Source of the DNA: Mesorhizobium sp. YC-39
GTDB taxonomy: Bacteria; Pseudomonadota; Alphaproteobacteria; Rhizobiales; Rhizobiaceae
Assembly: GCF_025753795.1 (NCBI RefSeq)
Contig: NZ_JAOWPS010000003.1
Coordinates: 1-64,000 of the forward strand
Direction of reading: 5' to 3'
Length of the DNA stretch: 64,000 nt
The translations under genes were made by a program, and so were the position numbers. Numbering within the stretch: position 1 is the stretch's first letter; every line of letters begins with the position of its first letter. Below the pieces are notes generated by a model, which was not told where the DNA came from, ran no database searches, and saw only the letters and a list, made by a program, of their open reading frames with translations. This document shows, one piece after another, positions 16,745 through 28,414 of this stretch.

Positions 16745-18136
16745 TTACCCGTTGTTTTTACGGTGCAATCGGCTTTCTATCTCGTCGCGTGCGCTTTGGG
16801 TCGCCTTGAGCGAGACGGTCACGCTGCCATCCTCATTATCGGCCCGCGAAACGATGTCTCCATTGCGGTAGAGCCAGTCGACGAGGCCAAATTGAGCCGG
16901 CGTGAGCGTGATTGTCAGCGTTGCCAGTTCGCCCGACACCCTGGTCTCGATGATCGCCTTCAGCGCATCGATGCCTTCGTCGGTGGCGGCCGATATGGCG
17001 ATCGGCGGCGCCTTGTTGCCGTCGACCCCGTCGGCAAGCAACCGCGCCCGGTTGCCCTCGTCGAGCCGGTCGATCTTGTTCCACACTTCGATGACACGCT
17101 TGGTATCGCCGGCATCGACGCCGAGGTCGGCGAGGATGCGCTCGACATCCTCGGCCTGTGCGGCCGTGTCGGGGTCCGAAATATCGCGCAAATGAATGAC
17201 GAGGTCCGCTTCGACCACCTCTTCCAGCGTCGCCCGGAAGGCCGCGATCAGATGTGTCGGCAGGTCCGAAATGAAGCCGACCGTATCCGACAGGATGACC
17301 GGCGTGCCGTGCGGCAGGCGCAGGCGGCGCAGCGTCGGATCGAGCGTGGCGAACAGCATGTCCTCGGCCAGAACCCCTGCTCCGGTCAGCCTGTTGAACA
17401 GCGTCGATTTGCCGGCATTGGTGTAGCCGACGATCGCCACCACCGGGAACGGCACCTTCTTGCGCTTGGCGCGATGGAGATCGCGGGTGCGCCGCACGGT
17501 TTCCAGCTCGTGCTTCAGCTTGATGATCTTGTCCTGCAGGCCACGCCGGTCCGATTCGATCTGCGTTTCGCCGGGACCGCCGAGAAAGCCGGCGCCGCCG
17601 CGCTGGCGCTCAAGGTGGGTCCAGCTGCGGACGAGCCGGCCCTTCTGATAGTTGAGATGAGCAAGCTCGACTTGCAGCGTGCCTTCCTTGGTCCGCGCCC
17701 GCTCGCCGAAGATCTCCAGGATCAGCCCGGTGCGATCCAGCACCTTGGCGTTCAATTCCTTCTCGAGATTGCGCTGCTGTACCGGCGTCAGCGGATGATC
17801 GACGATGACCAACTCCGCATCGCGCTCTTTGACGATCTCAGCGAATTCCGCGACCTTGCCGCTGCCGAGCAAGGTCGCCGGGCGCGGATCGTTGACGGTC
17901 ACGACTGCCGTGTGGATCGGATCCAGGTCGATGGCGCGGGCGAGGCCGACCGCCTCGTCGTGCCGGGCCTCGGCCGAACGCGTGAGGCGTGGACGGTTCG
18001 TGTCGTCGTCACCACGTGGCTGGCGGGCAAGCACAGGTACGATGACGACAGCCCGGGTCGGGCCCTTGGCTTCCGTCCCGGGATGATAGGCTGGTTTTCC
18101 ACGAACGCTGCGGTCCGCGTCTTTCTCACGTGCCAA
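16745..18136 (-). CDS. hflX: Ribosome-associated GTPase HflX
   Basis: A 463-residue GTPase that splits stalled ribosomes. The HflX N-terminal domain contains 'LLGSGKVAEFAEIV' (about 89-102) and a coiled linker with 'GGPGETQIESDRR'. The G domain has G1 'GYTNAGKS' (237-244), G3 'DTVG' (284-287) and G4 'NKID' (353-356). It has a roughly 45-residue N-terminal extension relative to E. coli. The ATG lies directly against the hfq stop codon, so hfq and hflX are co-transcribed, a conserved pairing. Confidence 0.95.
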   Translation of the reverse strand: MAREKDADRSVRGKPAYHPGTEAKGPTRAVVIVPVLARQPRGDDDTNRPRLTRSAEARHDEAVGLARAIDLDPIHTAVVTVNDPRPATLLGSGKVAEFAEIVKERDAELVIVDHPLTPVQQRNLEKELNAKVLDRTGLILEIFGERARTKEGTLQVELAHLNYQKGRLVRSWTHLERQRGGAGFLGGPGETQIESDRRGLQDKIIKLKHELETVRRTRDLHRAKRKKVPFPVVAIVGYTNAGKSTLFNRLTGAGVLAEDMLFATLDPTLRRLRLPHGTPVILSDTVGFISDLPTHLIAAFRATLEEVVEADLVIHLRDISDPDTAAQAEDVERILADLGVDAGDTKRVIEVWNKIDRLDEGNRARLLADGVDGNKAPPIAISAATDEGIDALKAIIETRVSGELATLTITLTPAQFGLVDWLYRNGDIVSRADNEDGSVTVSLKATQSARDEIESRLHRKNNG

Positions 18137-18382
18137 TCAGGCGCCCTGGCTTTCCTCGCCATCGAACATCTGAACCGGCTGGCTCGGCATGATCGTGGAA
18201 ATGGCGTGCTTGTAGACGAGCTGGGAATGTCCGTCACGACGCAGCAGAACACAGAAATTGTCGAACGAAGTGACCACACCGGTCAGCTTCACGCCGTTGA
18301 TGAGGAAGATGGTGAGTGGGTTCTTGCTCTTGCGAACTGAGTTCAGGAACAGGTCCTGAAGGTTTTGCGATCGTTCCGCCAT
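18137..18382 (-). CDS. hfq: RNA chaperone Hfq
   Basis: An 81-residue Sm-like protein that forms a hexamer and pairs small RNAs with mRNAs. Sm1 is '[40 protein letters not shown]' and Sm2 is '[13 protein letters not shown]'; the Y-K-H RNA-binding triad is present. The acidic, short C-terminus is typical of rhizobial Hfq. ATG 18382 gives the canonical N-terminus '[13 protein letters not shown]'. It is immediately followed by hflX and preceded by the D-amino-acid transaminase and ntr genes, the classical rhizobial order. Confidence 0.97.
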   Translation of the reverse strand: MAERSQNLQDLFLNSVRKSKNPLTIFLINGVKLTGVVTSFDNFCVLLRRDGHSQLVYKHAISTIMPSQPVQMFDGEESQGA

Positions 18383-18527
18383 TGTTCTTGTCTTTCGCCG
18401 ATCCCCTTCGGTTTGCAGGCCAATGCGCCAAATTAACCGGCGCATGTCAAGCGTACAAACACCCTCTTGCCGTCAGTAACGACAAGCAGAACGAGATATA
18501 TTGATGTTCATTCCACCTGTGCGGTTA

Positions 18528-19391
18528 TCAGGCCGGACTTTTTTCCGCAACGTCAAAAAAGGCTTGGCGCAAGGAAAGTGTTATTGAGCCGGGGTGGCCG
18601 TTGGCCACGGGAACGTCATCGATGGCCACGATCGGCATGGCAATCGTCGTCGCGGAACTGATAAAAGCCTCGCGCGCGGCCTTGGCTTCGGCGACCGAAA
18701 AGCCCCGCTCCTCGATCGTCAGCCCCAGCTTGGCGGCCACTTCGAACAGCGTGGTACGGGTGATGCCGCGCAGGATGCCGTGCTCGGCCGGCCGCGTCAC
18801 CAGCACGCCATCCTTGGTGATGATCCAGGCATTCGACGAACCACCTTCCTTGACGGTGCCGTCGGCATCGACGAACCAGGCTTCCTGGGCGCCCGCTTCC
18901 CTGGCCTTCTGCTTGGCAAGCACATTGGGCAGCAGGCCGACGGATTTGATATCGACCCGGTCCCAGCGATTCTCCGGCACGGTGATGACCTTGATCCCGC
19001 TCTCGGCCCGCTTGGCGGCTATGGCGGGGTCGGCTTTCCTGGCCGTCACCACCAGCGATGGTTTCGTGCTGGCCGCCGGGAAGACAAAGTCGCGGCTGGC
19101 AACGCCGCGCGTCACCTGGAGATAGACCAGGCCGTTGGCGACATGGTTGCGGCGCACCACTTCGCGCAGGATGAGCGGCAGCACGCGCTGCGTCACCGGC
19201 CATCCGATCGAAAGCTCGCGCAACGAACGGTCCAGCCGGGCGAGATGGCGTGGCATGTCGACAATGAAGCCGCGCGCCACCTCGCAGACCTCATAGACAC
19301 CATCGGCAAACTGGTAGCCGCGATCCTCGATGTGCACACAGGCGTCGGCGTGAGCGACATAGCGCCCGTTCACATAGGCAATGCGCGGCAT
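18528..19391 (-). CDS. D-amino acid aminotransferase (class IV PLP enzyme)
   Basis: A 287-residue fold-type IV aminotransferase. The sequence runs 'YVNGRYVAHADACVHIEDRGYQFADGVYEV', 'LVYLQVTRGVASRDFVFP', 'VDIKSVGLLPNVLAKQKAREAGAQEAWFVD' (PLP lysine in 'DIKS') and 'GGSSNAWIITKDG'. This matches D-alanine transaminase (Dat), which makes D-glutamate or D-alanine; it is related to branched-chain enzymes. ATG 19391 agrees with the family start and has AGGGG upstream. It lies between ntrX and hfq, as in other rhizobia. Confidence 0.88.
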   Translation of the reverse strand: MPRIAYVNGRYVAHADACVHIEDRGYQFADGVYEVCEVARGFIVDMPRHLARLDRSLRELSIGWPVTQRVLPLILREVVRRNHVANGLVYLQVTRGVASRDFVFPAASTKPSLVVTARKADPAIAAKRAESGIKVITVPENRWDRVDIKSVGLLPNVLAKQKAREAGAQEAWFVDADGTVKEGGSSNAWIITKDGVLVTRPAEHGILRGITRTTLFEVAAKLGLTIEERGFSVAEAKAAREAFISSATTIAMPIVAIDDVPVANGHPGSITLSLRQAFFDVAEKSPA

Positions 19392-19413
19392 GGGTAACCC
19401 CTGAAGAAAGTCA

Positions 19414-19517
19414 GCGCATGACCCCGAAAATCGGAATCGATTTTCGGAAAGGATCATGCGCAAAATCAAAATGCTACAGCGTCCTTTGCGCGTCCAAAAG
19501 GACGCGCGGCGCTGTAG
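19414..19517. repeat. Two-hairpin intergenic repeat (RIME-like)
   Basis: It consists of two imperfect palindromes. The first, 19414-19461, has ends GCGCATG / CATGCGC and inner arms CCGAAAATCG / CGATTTTCGG. The second, 19474-19517, has ends CTACAGCG / CGCTGTAG and an inner stem CGCGTCC / GGACGCG. This layout resembles the short intergenic mosaic repeats common in rhizobial genomes. A related single hairpin lies at 27126-27169. Confidence 0.65.
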
Positions 19518-19591
19518 GGCTTTCTTATGCGATTCCGCTGCCGCCGTAACCGAAAATTGCGTGAGCCACGACCACTGGATCGAACCGCCGG

Positions 19592-20953
19592 TCAGACGCC
19601 CAGCGACTTCAGCTTGCGATGCAGCGCCGAGCGCTCCATGCCGATGAATTCGGCGGTCTTCGAGATGTTGCCGCCAAAACGGTTGATCTGGGCGATCAGG
19701 TAATCCTTCTCGAACTGTTCGCGCGCTTCACGCAAGGGCAGCGCCATGATGTGCTGGTCGGACTGGTTTGGCGTGCGCGGCATGACGTCGCCGATCTCGG
19801 CGGGCAGAAGGTCGGCGGTGATCGGCGCATCGACATCGTCGCCGCGCGCCAGGATCATCAACCGCTCGACATTGTTGCGCAACTGGCGAACGTTGCCCGG
19901 CCAGTTGTGGGCCTGCAGCACGGCCAGAGCGTCGTCGCCGATGCGCCGCGGCCGGATACCGGCCTGACGGGCGATCTGCTTCATGAAATTGTCGACCAGA
20001 TAGGGAATGTCCTCCCGCCGCTCGGCCAGGCCCGGAACCATGACCGGAACCACCGCCAGGCGGTGATAGAGATCCTCGCGGAAACGGCCGTCGGCGATCA
20101 TCGCCTCCAGGTTTTGCGAGGTCGACGAGATGATGCGAACATCGACCTTGACCCGCTTGGTGCCCCCTACCCGTTCGAACTGCTGTTCGACCAGCACGCG
20201 CAGGATCTTGTTCTGCGTCTCGCGCGGCATGTCGGCCACTTCATCGATGTAGAGAATGCCGCGATGGGCTTCCTCCAGCGCGCCGACCTTGCGTTCGACG
20301 CCGTTCGATTCAGTGCCGAACAGTTCGATCTCCATGCGTTCGGGCGTGATGTTGGCGGCGCTCAGCGTGACGAACGGCGCGCCCTTGCGCGCCGAAAGCG
20401 TGTGGATGGCGCGGGCCGCGAGCTCCTTGCCAGAGCCTGATGGGCCGATGATCATGACGCGGCTGTTGGTCGGCGCGACGCGCTCGATGGTCTGGCGCAA
20501 CTGGCTCATCGCCGACGACATGCCGATCAGGTCGAAGGTCTCGCCACTGCGCTGCTTGAGATCGGATACCTCCCGCCTCAGCTTCGATGTCTCCAGCGCA
20601 CGCTCGGCGATCAGGATCAGCCTGTCGGCCTTGAACGGCTTTTCGATGAAGTCGTAGGCGCCGCGGCGGATGGCGGAGACCGCCGTTTCGATATTGCCGT
20701 GGCCGGAGATCATCACCACCGGCAGGTTGGGATGCATCGTCTTGATTTCGTCGAGCAGCGCCAGCCCGTCCAGCCGCGAACCCTGCAGCCAGATGTCGAG
20801 GAAAATCAGCCTCGGTGCCCGATCGGCAATTGCCGCCAGCGCGCTGTCGGCATCGAATGCCGTGCGGGTTTCGTGACCTTCGTCGCTCAAAATACCGGCG
20901 ACAAGTTCGCGGATGTCTTCCTCGTCATCGACGATGAGAATGTCAGACGCCAT
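19592..20953 (-). CDS. ntrX: Nitrogen assimilation response regulator NtrX
   Basis: A 453-residue two-component regulator. The receiver domain has phospho-acceptor Asp53 in 'IFLDIW' and 'EKPFKADRL'. The AAA+ domain has Walker A 'GPSGSGKE' (170-177) and 'GILYIDEVADMP', and the C-terminal Fis-type HTH is 'GGNISKTAEFIGMERSALHRKL'. The sigma-54 contact loop GAFTGA is absent; the region reads 'GTESNGVERKVGALEEA', as in other alphaproteobacterial NtrX, so it is not expected to activate sigma-54 directly. It partners NtrY, whose gene overlaps by 11 bases. Confidence 0.95.
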   Translation of the reverse strand: MASDILIVDDEEDIRELVAGILSDEGHETRTAFDADSALAAIADRAPRLIFLDIWLQGSRLDGLALLDEIKTMHPNLPVVMISGHGNIETAVSAIRRGAYDFIEKPFKADRLILIAERALETSKLRREVSDLKQRSGETFDLIGMSSAMSQLRQTIERVAPTNSRVMIIGPSGSGKELAARAIHTLSARKGAPFVTLSAANITPERMEIELFGTESNGVERKVGALEEAHRGILYIDEVADMPRETQNKILRVLVEQQFERVGGTKRVKVDVRIISSTSQNLEAMIADGRFREDLYHRLAVVPVMVPGLAERREDIPYLVDNFMKQIARQAGIRPRRIGDDALAVLQAHNWPGNVRQLRNNVERLMILARGDDVDAPITADLLPAEIGDVMPRTPNQSDQHIMALPLREAREQFEKDYLIAQINRFGGNISKTAEFIGMERSALHRKLKSLGV

Positions 20954-23231
20954 TACCGACCTTTTCAGTTTCTCTCTCGTTTTCCGTCCTGCCCTCGCCG
21001 CGCGATGGTGCGGTAACGGCGGCTGGTGGCAGGATGATGCTGATCATCGCGCCGCGCCCGCCGTGGAAGTCCGCCGGCGCGTCATGCAGTTCGAGCCGGC
21101 CGCCATGGTCCTCCACGATCTTCTTGACGATAGCGAGGCCGAGCCCTGTGCCCTTCTCGCGCGTCGTCATATAGGGCTCGAGCAGCCGCTGACGATTCTC
21201 GCGCGGCAAGCCTTTGCCATTGTCGATGACATCGATGCGAATCGCGCCATTCTGGCGCCCGGCCTGAATCCGGATTATGCCGTCCGAACGATCCTTTTGA
21301 TCAAGTCCGTCAATGGCCTCGGCTGCGTTCTTGATGACATTGCCGAAAGCCTGCGCCATCAGCCGGCTGTCGAAGGTGCCTTTCAGCGGTTCGTTGCCGA
21401 ACACGCGCTCGAAAGTGATGTCGGCGCGGCTCACTTCGACGAGGAACGAGGCCTCGCGCAGTGATTCGCGCAAATCGAGGGACTTCATTTCAGGCTTGGG
21501 CATGCGTGCAAAGGCGGAGAACTCGTCGACCATGCGGCCGATATCCTCGACCTGCCGGATGATGGTGTCGGTGCACTGATCGAAAACCTCGCGGTCCTCG
21601 GTGATGACCTTGCCGTAGCGTCGCTTGATGCGCTCAGCGGAAAGCTGGATCGGCGTCAGCGGGTTCTTGATCTCGTGGGCAATGCGCCGCGCCACGTCGG
21701 CCCAGGCCGACGAGCGCTGTGCCTGGACCAGATCGGTGATGTCGTCGACCGTCACGACGTAGGATTTTTCCTCCGAACCGTCATCGCCAGCCTCGATCGT
21801 GATCTGCACGTTGAAGGTTCGCTCCGTGCCGGCGCGGTAGAAGGTTACCTGCTCGCGATAAACCGGTTTTCCCGACTTGCGGCCGATCTCGAAGACGCGG
21901 CCGACATGCGGCAGCACCGCGGAAAGATTCTGCCCCAGTGCGGCGGTGGCCGAAATGGCCAGCATCGTCTCGGCCGAGCGGTTGACGATGGTGATGATGC
22001 CATAGGGATCGACGCCGATGACGCCGGCGGTGACGCCAGCAAGCACCGCTTCCGAAAACCGCCGCCGCTCGTCGATCAGATCCTTGGCGGACAGGATCTC
22101 GTTGCGCTGAGATTTCAGCTCCAGCAACATCTTGTTGAAGGTATCGCCAAGCGAGGCGACATCGCCGTCGGAGGGCCGAACGGGCACGGCAACGTCGAGA
22201 TTGCCGGTCGCGACCTCGTCGGCCGCGCCGATAAGCTGGCGGATGGGCCGTACCAGGCGGTCGGCGACGGCAATGCCGGTCCAGATGGCGGACAGGATGA
22301 TGATCAGCGTCAGCGACAAATAGGGAAGCGCGAAGGCCACTTGCGAGGTGCGGCGATTGTCCTCGAGGCCGCGGTACTCGTCGGTGTTGGACCTGACGAT
22401 CTGCCGCGCCTTGATCACTTCAGGGTCGACGAGGCGGATGGTGTAGAGGTAGAGACCTTCGATCTCGCGCAGCTTGACGATGGCGCCCATGATGTTGCGG
22501 GTCTTCGGCTCGATCAGCACCGGCTTGCCATCGGCGGCACTGGCGACGGCGCCTTCCGGCGGCTCCGGCATGGCAAAGTCCGTATCGGTCTTGGCGCTCA
22601 TGACGAAGGAGCCGTCGGGCTTGATGAGTGCGGCATGGGCCAGCGAACGGCCAACGGCTTCCTTGTTCATGAGATCGAGGAAACCGGTCCGGTCGAGGCC
22701 GTAGAGCGTGCGCGACGCATCGAGGTCATAGGCCATCGACAGCGTCGTCCCCTGGAGATTGCGGGCGTTTTCCTGCACATAGGCGTCCGCAATCGACAGC
22801 GACGAATTGACGATCGTCTTGGTGCGGATTTCGAACCAGCGGTCGAGGCCGATGTCGAGGGTGATCGAGGCGATGATCGCCACCATGATCGCGGGAATTG
22901 CGGCGACCAGCGCAAACATCGCCACGATACGCACATGCAGCCGCGACGCCGCCTTGCCGTGCCGGCGCGCCATCAGAATGCGGTGCACTTCGCGGCCGAC
23001 CAGCGCGATCAGGAACAGGACGAACGCGGCATTGAGCGCGATGAGCGCCAGCGTCGTCTTCTCGTTTGGGACGATTGGCGTGGCGCCGACGAGAATGGCG
23101 AAGGAGATCGCCGCCGTAATCAGCGCCCCGGCAATCGCCACCACGCCGGGCAAGGCAAGCAGCCGCCGCCCGTCCCTTGGGCCGGGTTTGCTGAAAAGCG
23201 GTTCGCTCAGTGTCGGTGCCTGTGAAGCCAT
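20943..23231 (-). CDS. ntrY: Sensor histidine kinase NtrY
   Basis: A 762-residue membrane sensor. Four hydrophobic segments occur in the first half, flanking a periplasmic loop. They are followed by a HAMP domain ('VADRLVRPIRQLIGAADEVATGN'), a PAS domain ('VLAGVTAGVIGVDPYGIITIVNRSAETML'), the phospho-acceptor '[21 protein letters not shown]' and the ATPase domain ('VIDNGKGLPRENRQRLLEPYMTTREKGTGLGLAIVKKI'). With NtrX it senses nitrogen, oxygen or redox state. The start is uncertain: ATG 23231 is used, while ATG 23276 adds 15 residues. It follows ntrC by about 120 bases. Confidence 0.94.
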   Translation of the reverse strand: MASQAPTLSEPLFSKPGPRDGRRLLALPGVVAIAGALITAAISFAILVGATPIVPNEKTTLALIALNAAFVLFLIALVGREVHRILMARRHGKAASRLHVRIVAMFALVAAIPAIMVAIIASITLDIGLDRWFEIRTKTIVNSSLSIADAYVQENARNLQGTTLSMAYDLDASRTLYGLDRTGFLDLMNKEAVGRSLAHAALIKPDGSFVMSAKTDTDFAMPEPPEGAVASAADGKPVLIEPKTRNIMGAIVKLREIEGLYLYTIRLVDPEVIKARQIVRSNTDEYRGLEDNRRTSQVAFALPYLSLTLIIILSAIWTGIAVADRLVRPIRQLIGAADEVATGNLDVAVPVRPSDGDVASLGDTFNKMLLELKSQRNEILSAKDLIDERRRFSEAVLAGVTAGVIGVDPYGIITIVNRSAETMLAISATAALGQNLSAVLPHVGRVFEIGRKSGKPVYREQVTFYRAGTERTFNVQITIEAGDDGSEEKSYVVTVDDITDLVQAQRSSAWADVARRIAHEIKNPLTPIQLSAERIKRRYGKVITEDREVFDQCTDTIIRQVEDIGRMVDEFSAFARMPKPEMKSLDLRESLREASFLVEVSRADITFERVFGNEPLKGTFDSRLMAQAFGNVIKNAAEAIDGLDQKDRSDGIIRIQAGRQNGAIRIDVIDNGKGLPRENRQRLLEPYMTTREKGTGLGLAIVKKIVEDHGGRLELHDAPADFHGGRGAMISIILPPAAVTAPSRGEGRTENERETEKVGNGV

Positions 23232-23349
23232 GTCGCCGTCTGGAGCCAATGATTGCGTAGGATCTATGCAACGCATTGTGGCGATTATGCAACAACTGTG
23301 ACCTGGACGGAAATCTTTCGGCGATTGATCCCCGGAAAAACGGGGGGCT

Positions 23350-24806
<1,457 letters not shown>

Positions 24807-24810
<4 letters not shown>

Positions 24811-25949
24811 TTGCGGTCTCCTTCGCCATCATCGTCGGTGCCGAGCGACGTTTCCTTCCAGGCCGGCATCAGAATGCGGAACGTCGTGCCGCGCGGCGTC
24901 GAATCGCATTCGATGATGCCGCCATGCTCACCAACGATTTTCGCAACCAGCGCCAGGCCAAGTCCCGACCCGTTCGGCTTGGTGGTGATGAAGGGGTCGA
25001 ACAGGATCGGCAGGATATCTTCCGAAACCCCTGAGCCATTGTCGCGCACGCAAAATTCCAGCGGCAGCGATACACGGTCCTGCGTTCCCGGCACGGAAAC
25101 ACGAATGCCGGGCCGGAACGCCGTCGACAGCATAATTTCCCCTTGTGGGTCGCTGCCTATGGCCTCCGCGGCATTCTTGACCAGGTTGAGGAACACCTGG
25201 ATGAGCTGGTCGCGATTGGCGAAGACCGGAGGCAAGGAAGGATCATAATCCTCCAATATCTTGATTTTCTTGGCAAAACCGTTTTTGGCAATAGCCTTCA
25301 CATGGTCGAGCACGACATGGATGTTGACGGGATAACGGTCGATCGGTCGCTCGTCGGAAAACACTTCCATGCGATCGACCAGCGAGACGATCCGATCGGT
25401 CTCGTCGGTGATCAGCCGAGTCAGCGCGCGATCCTCGTCGGAAGCCGACAGTTCAAGCAGTTGGGCAGCGCCCCTGATGCCGGAAAGCGGGTTCTTGATC
25501 TCGTGGGCGAGCATGGCGGCAAGCCCGGTCACCGAACGCGCGGCGCCGCGATGCGTCATCTGCCGGTCGATCTTATCTGCCATCGACCGTTCCTGGAACA
25601 TGACAACGACTGAGCCCGGAAATTCCGGCACCGGCGCGACATAGAGGTCGACGACCTTCTCGATGCCGAGGCGCGGTGACGACACATCGACCCGGTATTC
25701 GTTGACCGGTGCCCGGCGCTCGCGCACCTGGTCGACGAGCGTCAGCAACGGGCTGCCGAAGGGAACGAGCTTGGACAATGTGTTGCGGGCGAGCATGGTC
25801 GCGCTCGAGCGGAAGAAATCCTCGGCATCGGCATTGGCGAAGATGATGAAGCCTTCGGGATCGACCATGATCACGGGACGGCGGATGGTGTTGAGCACGA
25901 TGTGGGCGGCGTCCGCCATGTCCGTATTCCGTGCCGCGGGCGCGCTCAT
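24807..25949 (-). CDS. ntrB: Nitrogen regulation sensor kinase NtrB
   Basis: A 380-residue soluble histidine kinase/phosphatase that controls NtrC in response to PII. An N-terminal PAS domain ('[30 protein letters not shown]') is followed by the phospho-acceptor '[23 protein letters not shown]' and the ATP-binding boxes '[12 protein letters not shown]', 'VRDNGSGV' and '[19 protein letters not shown]'. It overlaps dusB upstream and ntrC downstream by 4 bases each, giving the operon dusB-ntrB-ntrC. Confidence 0.96.
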
Positions 25950-26989
25950 GCCGCGCTCCGCAGCTTGACCGGTTCCGCAATGCTTCGGAACACGTCGCGC
26001 AACTGAGCAATGACCTGTGCCGGCTCGAAAGACGTAAGGATCACCTTGCGCTGGTCGGGGGCGGCACTAGGGGCGTGGCGGTCGAGATACCAGCCAAAAT
26101 GCTTGCGCGCCTGGCGCAAGCCGCTTTCCACGCCGTAGAGCGCCAGCATGTCCTCGTAATGGGCAATGACGTAGTCGGCGAGCGCTTGCGGGCTTGCGGG
26201 AATGCCGGATGCCGTTTCACCAGCTGCCGTCGCCGCTATGCTGCCAGCCATCCAGGGCGCGCCGTAGTGCGCGCGGCCGATCATCACCGCATCGGCGCCG
26301 GACTGCTCGATGATTATGGCTGCCTCTGCCGGCGAGCCGACATCGCCATTGGCGACGACTGGGATCGACACAGCCTGCTTGATGCGGGCGATAGCGCGCC
26401 AGTCGGCCTTGCCCTGGTAGAACTGGCAGCGGGTGCGGCCATGCACCGTTACCATGCTGACGCCTGTTTGCTCGGCGCGGCGCGCCAGAACCGGTGCGTT
26501 GAGCGCGCTTTCATCCCAGCCGAGCCGCATCTTGACCGTGACCGGCACCTCGACGGCGCCGACCACCGCCTCGATCAGCGACAGCGCATGGTCGAGATCG
26601 CGCATCAGCGCCGAGCCGGCATAGCCCCCCGTCACCTTCTTGGCCGGGCAGCCCATGTTGATGTCAATGATGTCAGCGCCCTCGCCGGCAGCGATTCGCG
26701 CGCCCTCGGCCATGTGCGCGGCCTCGCGGCCGGCAAGCTGGACCATGTGGACCGGCAATCCGGAATGGCGGATGCGCAGACCACAACCGGCTCTGCCCCT
26801 GGTCAGTTCGCCGCTCGCCACCATTTCGGACACGACCAGCCCCGCGCCATGCGCGTGGGCGCGTTGCCGGAACGGCTCGTCTGATATGCCCGACATCGGC
26901 GCGAGAAAGACGCGATTGCGGATCGTCACGCCGCCGACGTCGAGCGGGGAAGCCAATTTGGTCAAGTCAAGTTTGGTCACGTCAGGCAT
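25946..26989 (-). CDS. dusB: tRNA-dihydrouridine synthase DusB (NifR3-like)
   Basis: A 347-residue FMN enzyme that reduces uridine in tRNA. Motifs are '[17 protein letters not shown]', '[28 protein letters not shown]' (catalytic Cys in NMGCP), '[10 protein letters not shown]' and '[14 protein letters not shown]'. It is the NifR3-type gene that classically precedes ntrBC in rhizobia and Rhodobacter. ATG 26989 matches the family; an open extension of 27 codons upstream is not needed. It overlaps ntrB by 4 bases. Confidence 0.94.
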   Translation of the reverse strand: MPDVTKLDLTKLASPLDVGGVTIRNRVFLAPMSGISDEPFRQRAHAHGAGLVVSEMVASGELTRGRAGCGLRIRHSGLPVHMVQLAGREAAHMAEGARIAAGEGADIIDINMGCPAKKVTGGYAGSALMRDLDHALSLIEAVVGAVEVPVTVKMRLGWDESALNAPVLARRAEQTGVSMVTVHGRTRCQFYQGKADWRAIARIKQAVSIPVVANGDVGSPAEAAIIIEQSGADAVMIGRAHYGAPWMAGSIAATAAGETASGIPASPQALADYVIAHYEDMLALYGVESGLRQARKHFGWYLDRHAPSAAPDQRKVILTSFEPAQVIAQLRDVFRSIAEPVKLRSAA

Positions 26990-27125
26990 GCACAAAAACC
27001 AAGCATGTTCGATTACTGCACATTCTCTAGCCATAATGGCGGCAATGTGCAACGCGGAATGACGCCACATTAAGGCGCATTTGGGAAAATGCTGGCCTTC
27101 GCTACAAGCAGCCTTTGGAACTGAC

Positions 27126-27169
27126 GCACGATCTTTTCCGAAAACCGATTACACTTTTCGGGATCGTGC
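27126..27169. repeat. Hairpin related to the 19.4-kb repeat
   Basis: Arms GCACGATC / GATCGTGC enclose inner arms CCGAAAA / TTTTCGG, with a 10-base centre. Size and core (CCGAAAA...TTTTCGG, GATC near the tips) match the first hairpin of the repeat at 19414. It lies in the dusB-ispDF divergent intergenic region. Confidence 0.55.
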
Positions 27170-27184
27170 GCTAAGCCTCTCGCC

Positions 27185-28414
27185 ATGACAGACGCAAGTG
27201 AAAAACCAGCCGACGCGGCAAACGACAAGGTGGGTGTGGTCATCGTCGCCGCCGGACGCGGCGCGCGCGCTGGACAGGCCGACGGACCGAAGCAGTATCA
27301 GCGCATCGGTGGCCGCGCCGTCATCGCGCGCACGCTGGAGACGTTTCTGGCGCACCCGAAAACAGGCCCCGTCGCCGTCGCCATTCATGCCGACGACCGC
27401 GACCTCTTTCGTCAGGCGGCGGGCGCCGATGCCGACCGGGTCATCGCCGTGATCGGCGGCGTGTCGCGCCAGGCCTCGGTCCGGCTTGGGCTGCTGGCGC
27501 TGCGGGACTATGCGCCGGGCCGGGTTCTGGTCCACGATGCCGTGCGCCCCTTCGTAGACGCGCCCCTTATTGACCGCACCATCGAAGCCATCGGCGAGCG
27601 CCAGGGCTCGCTGCCCGCTTTGCCAGTCGCCGATACGCTGAAACGCGAGTCGGCTGCCGGTATGATCGAAGAGACCGTCTCCAGGACCGGACTTCATGCC
27701 GCGCAGACACCGCAAGGTTTTCCGTTCTGGCCGCTTCTGGCTGCCCATGAGAAGGCCCATCATCTGGGCAAGGCGGACTTCACCGACGATGCCGCGATCG
27801 CCGAATGGGCGCATATTCCGGTGAAGATCGTTGCGGGCTCGCCGGACAATGTCAAACTCACCTGGGCAAGGGATATTGCGATGGCCGATCAGCGGCTCTC
27901 TGGCGAACAGCCGCGTTTTCCGGATATCCGTACCGGCAATGGCTACGATGTTCACGCGTTCGAACCCGGCGACCACGTCACGCTCTGCGGCGTCGCCATC
28001 CCGCATGACAAGAAACTGTCCGGCCATTCGGATGCCGATGTCGGCCTGCACGCACTGACCGATGCCTTGCTCGCCACTTGCGGCGCCGGCGACATCGGCA
28101 CGCATTTCCCGCCGTCGGATCCGCAATGGAAAGGTGCTGCCTCGCGGATATTCGTTGAACATGCGGCGAAACTGGTACGCGAGCGTGGCGGGCGCATCGC
28201 CAATGCCGATATCACGCTGATTTGTGAGGCGCCGCGCGTCGGCCCGCATCGCACGGCGATGACCGCGACGCTTTCGGCAATGCTGGGAATCTCGCCGGAC
28301 CGGATCTCGATCAAGGCGACAACCAACGAAAAGCTTGGCTTTGTCGGACGCGAGGAAGGCATAGCGGCCATCGCAACCGCCAGCGTCGTGTTTCCCGGCG
28401 ATGTCCCCGCATGA
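27185..28414 (+). CDS. ispDF: Bifunctional IspD/IspF isoprenoid enzyme
   Basis: A 409-residue fusion for two steps of the MEP pathway. The N-terminal half is the cytidylyltransferase IspD ('[21 protein letters not shown]', '[16 protein letters not shown]', 'HAAQTPQGF'). From about residue 245 it is IspF, 2-C-methyl-D-erythritol 2,4-cyclodiphosphate synthase ('[13 protein letters not shown]', '[20 protein letters not shown]', '[10 protein letters not shown]'). The fusion is usual in alphaproteobacteria. It overlaps the cinA-type gene by 4 bases and is divergent from dusB. Confidence 0.97.
   Translation: MTDASEKPADAANDKVGVVIVAAGRGARAGQADGPKQYQRIGGRAVIARTLETFLAHPKTGPVAVAIHADDRDLFRQAAGADADRVIAVIGGVSRQASVRLGLLALRDYAPGRVLVHDAVRPFVDAPLIDRTIEAIGERQGSLPALPVADTLKRESAAGMIEETVSRTGLHAAQTPQGFPFWPLLAAHEKAHHLGKADFTDDAAIAEWAHIPVKIVAGSPDNVKLTWARDIAMADQRLSGEQPRFPDIRTGNGYDVHAFEPGDHVTLCGVAIPHDKKLSGHSDADVGLHALTDALLATCGAGDIGTHFPPSDPQWKGAASRIFVEHAAKLVRERGGRIANADITLICEAPRVGPHRTAMTATLSAMLGISPDRISIKATTNEKLGFVGREEGIAAIATASVVFPGDVPA

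Noticed and set aside
16763..23225. Long plus-strand frames opposite hflX and the ntr genes (for example 16763-18340 and 21675-23225).
   Set aside because: The minus-strand genes are unmistakable; the antisense products have no domain pattern.
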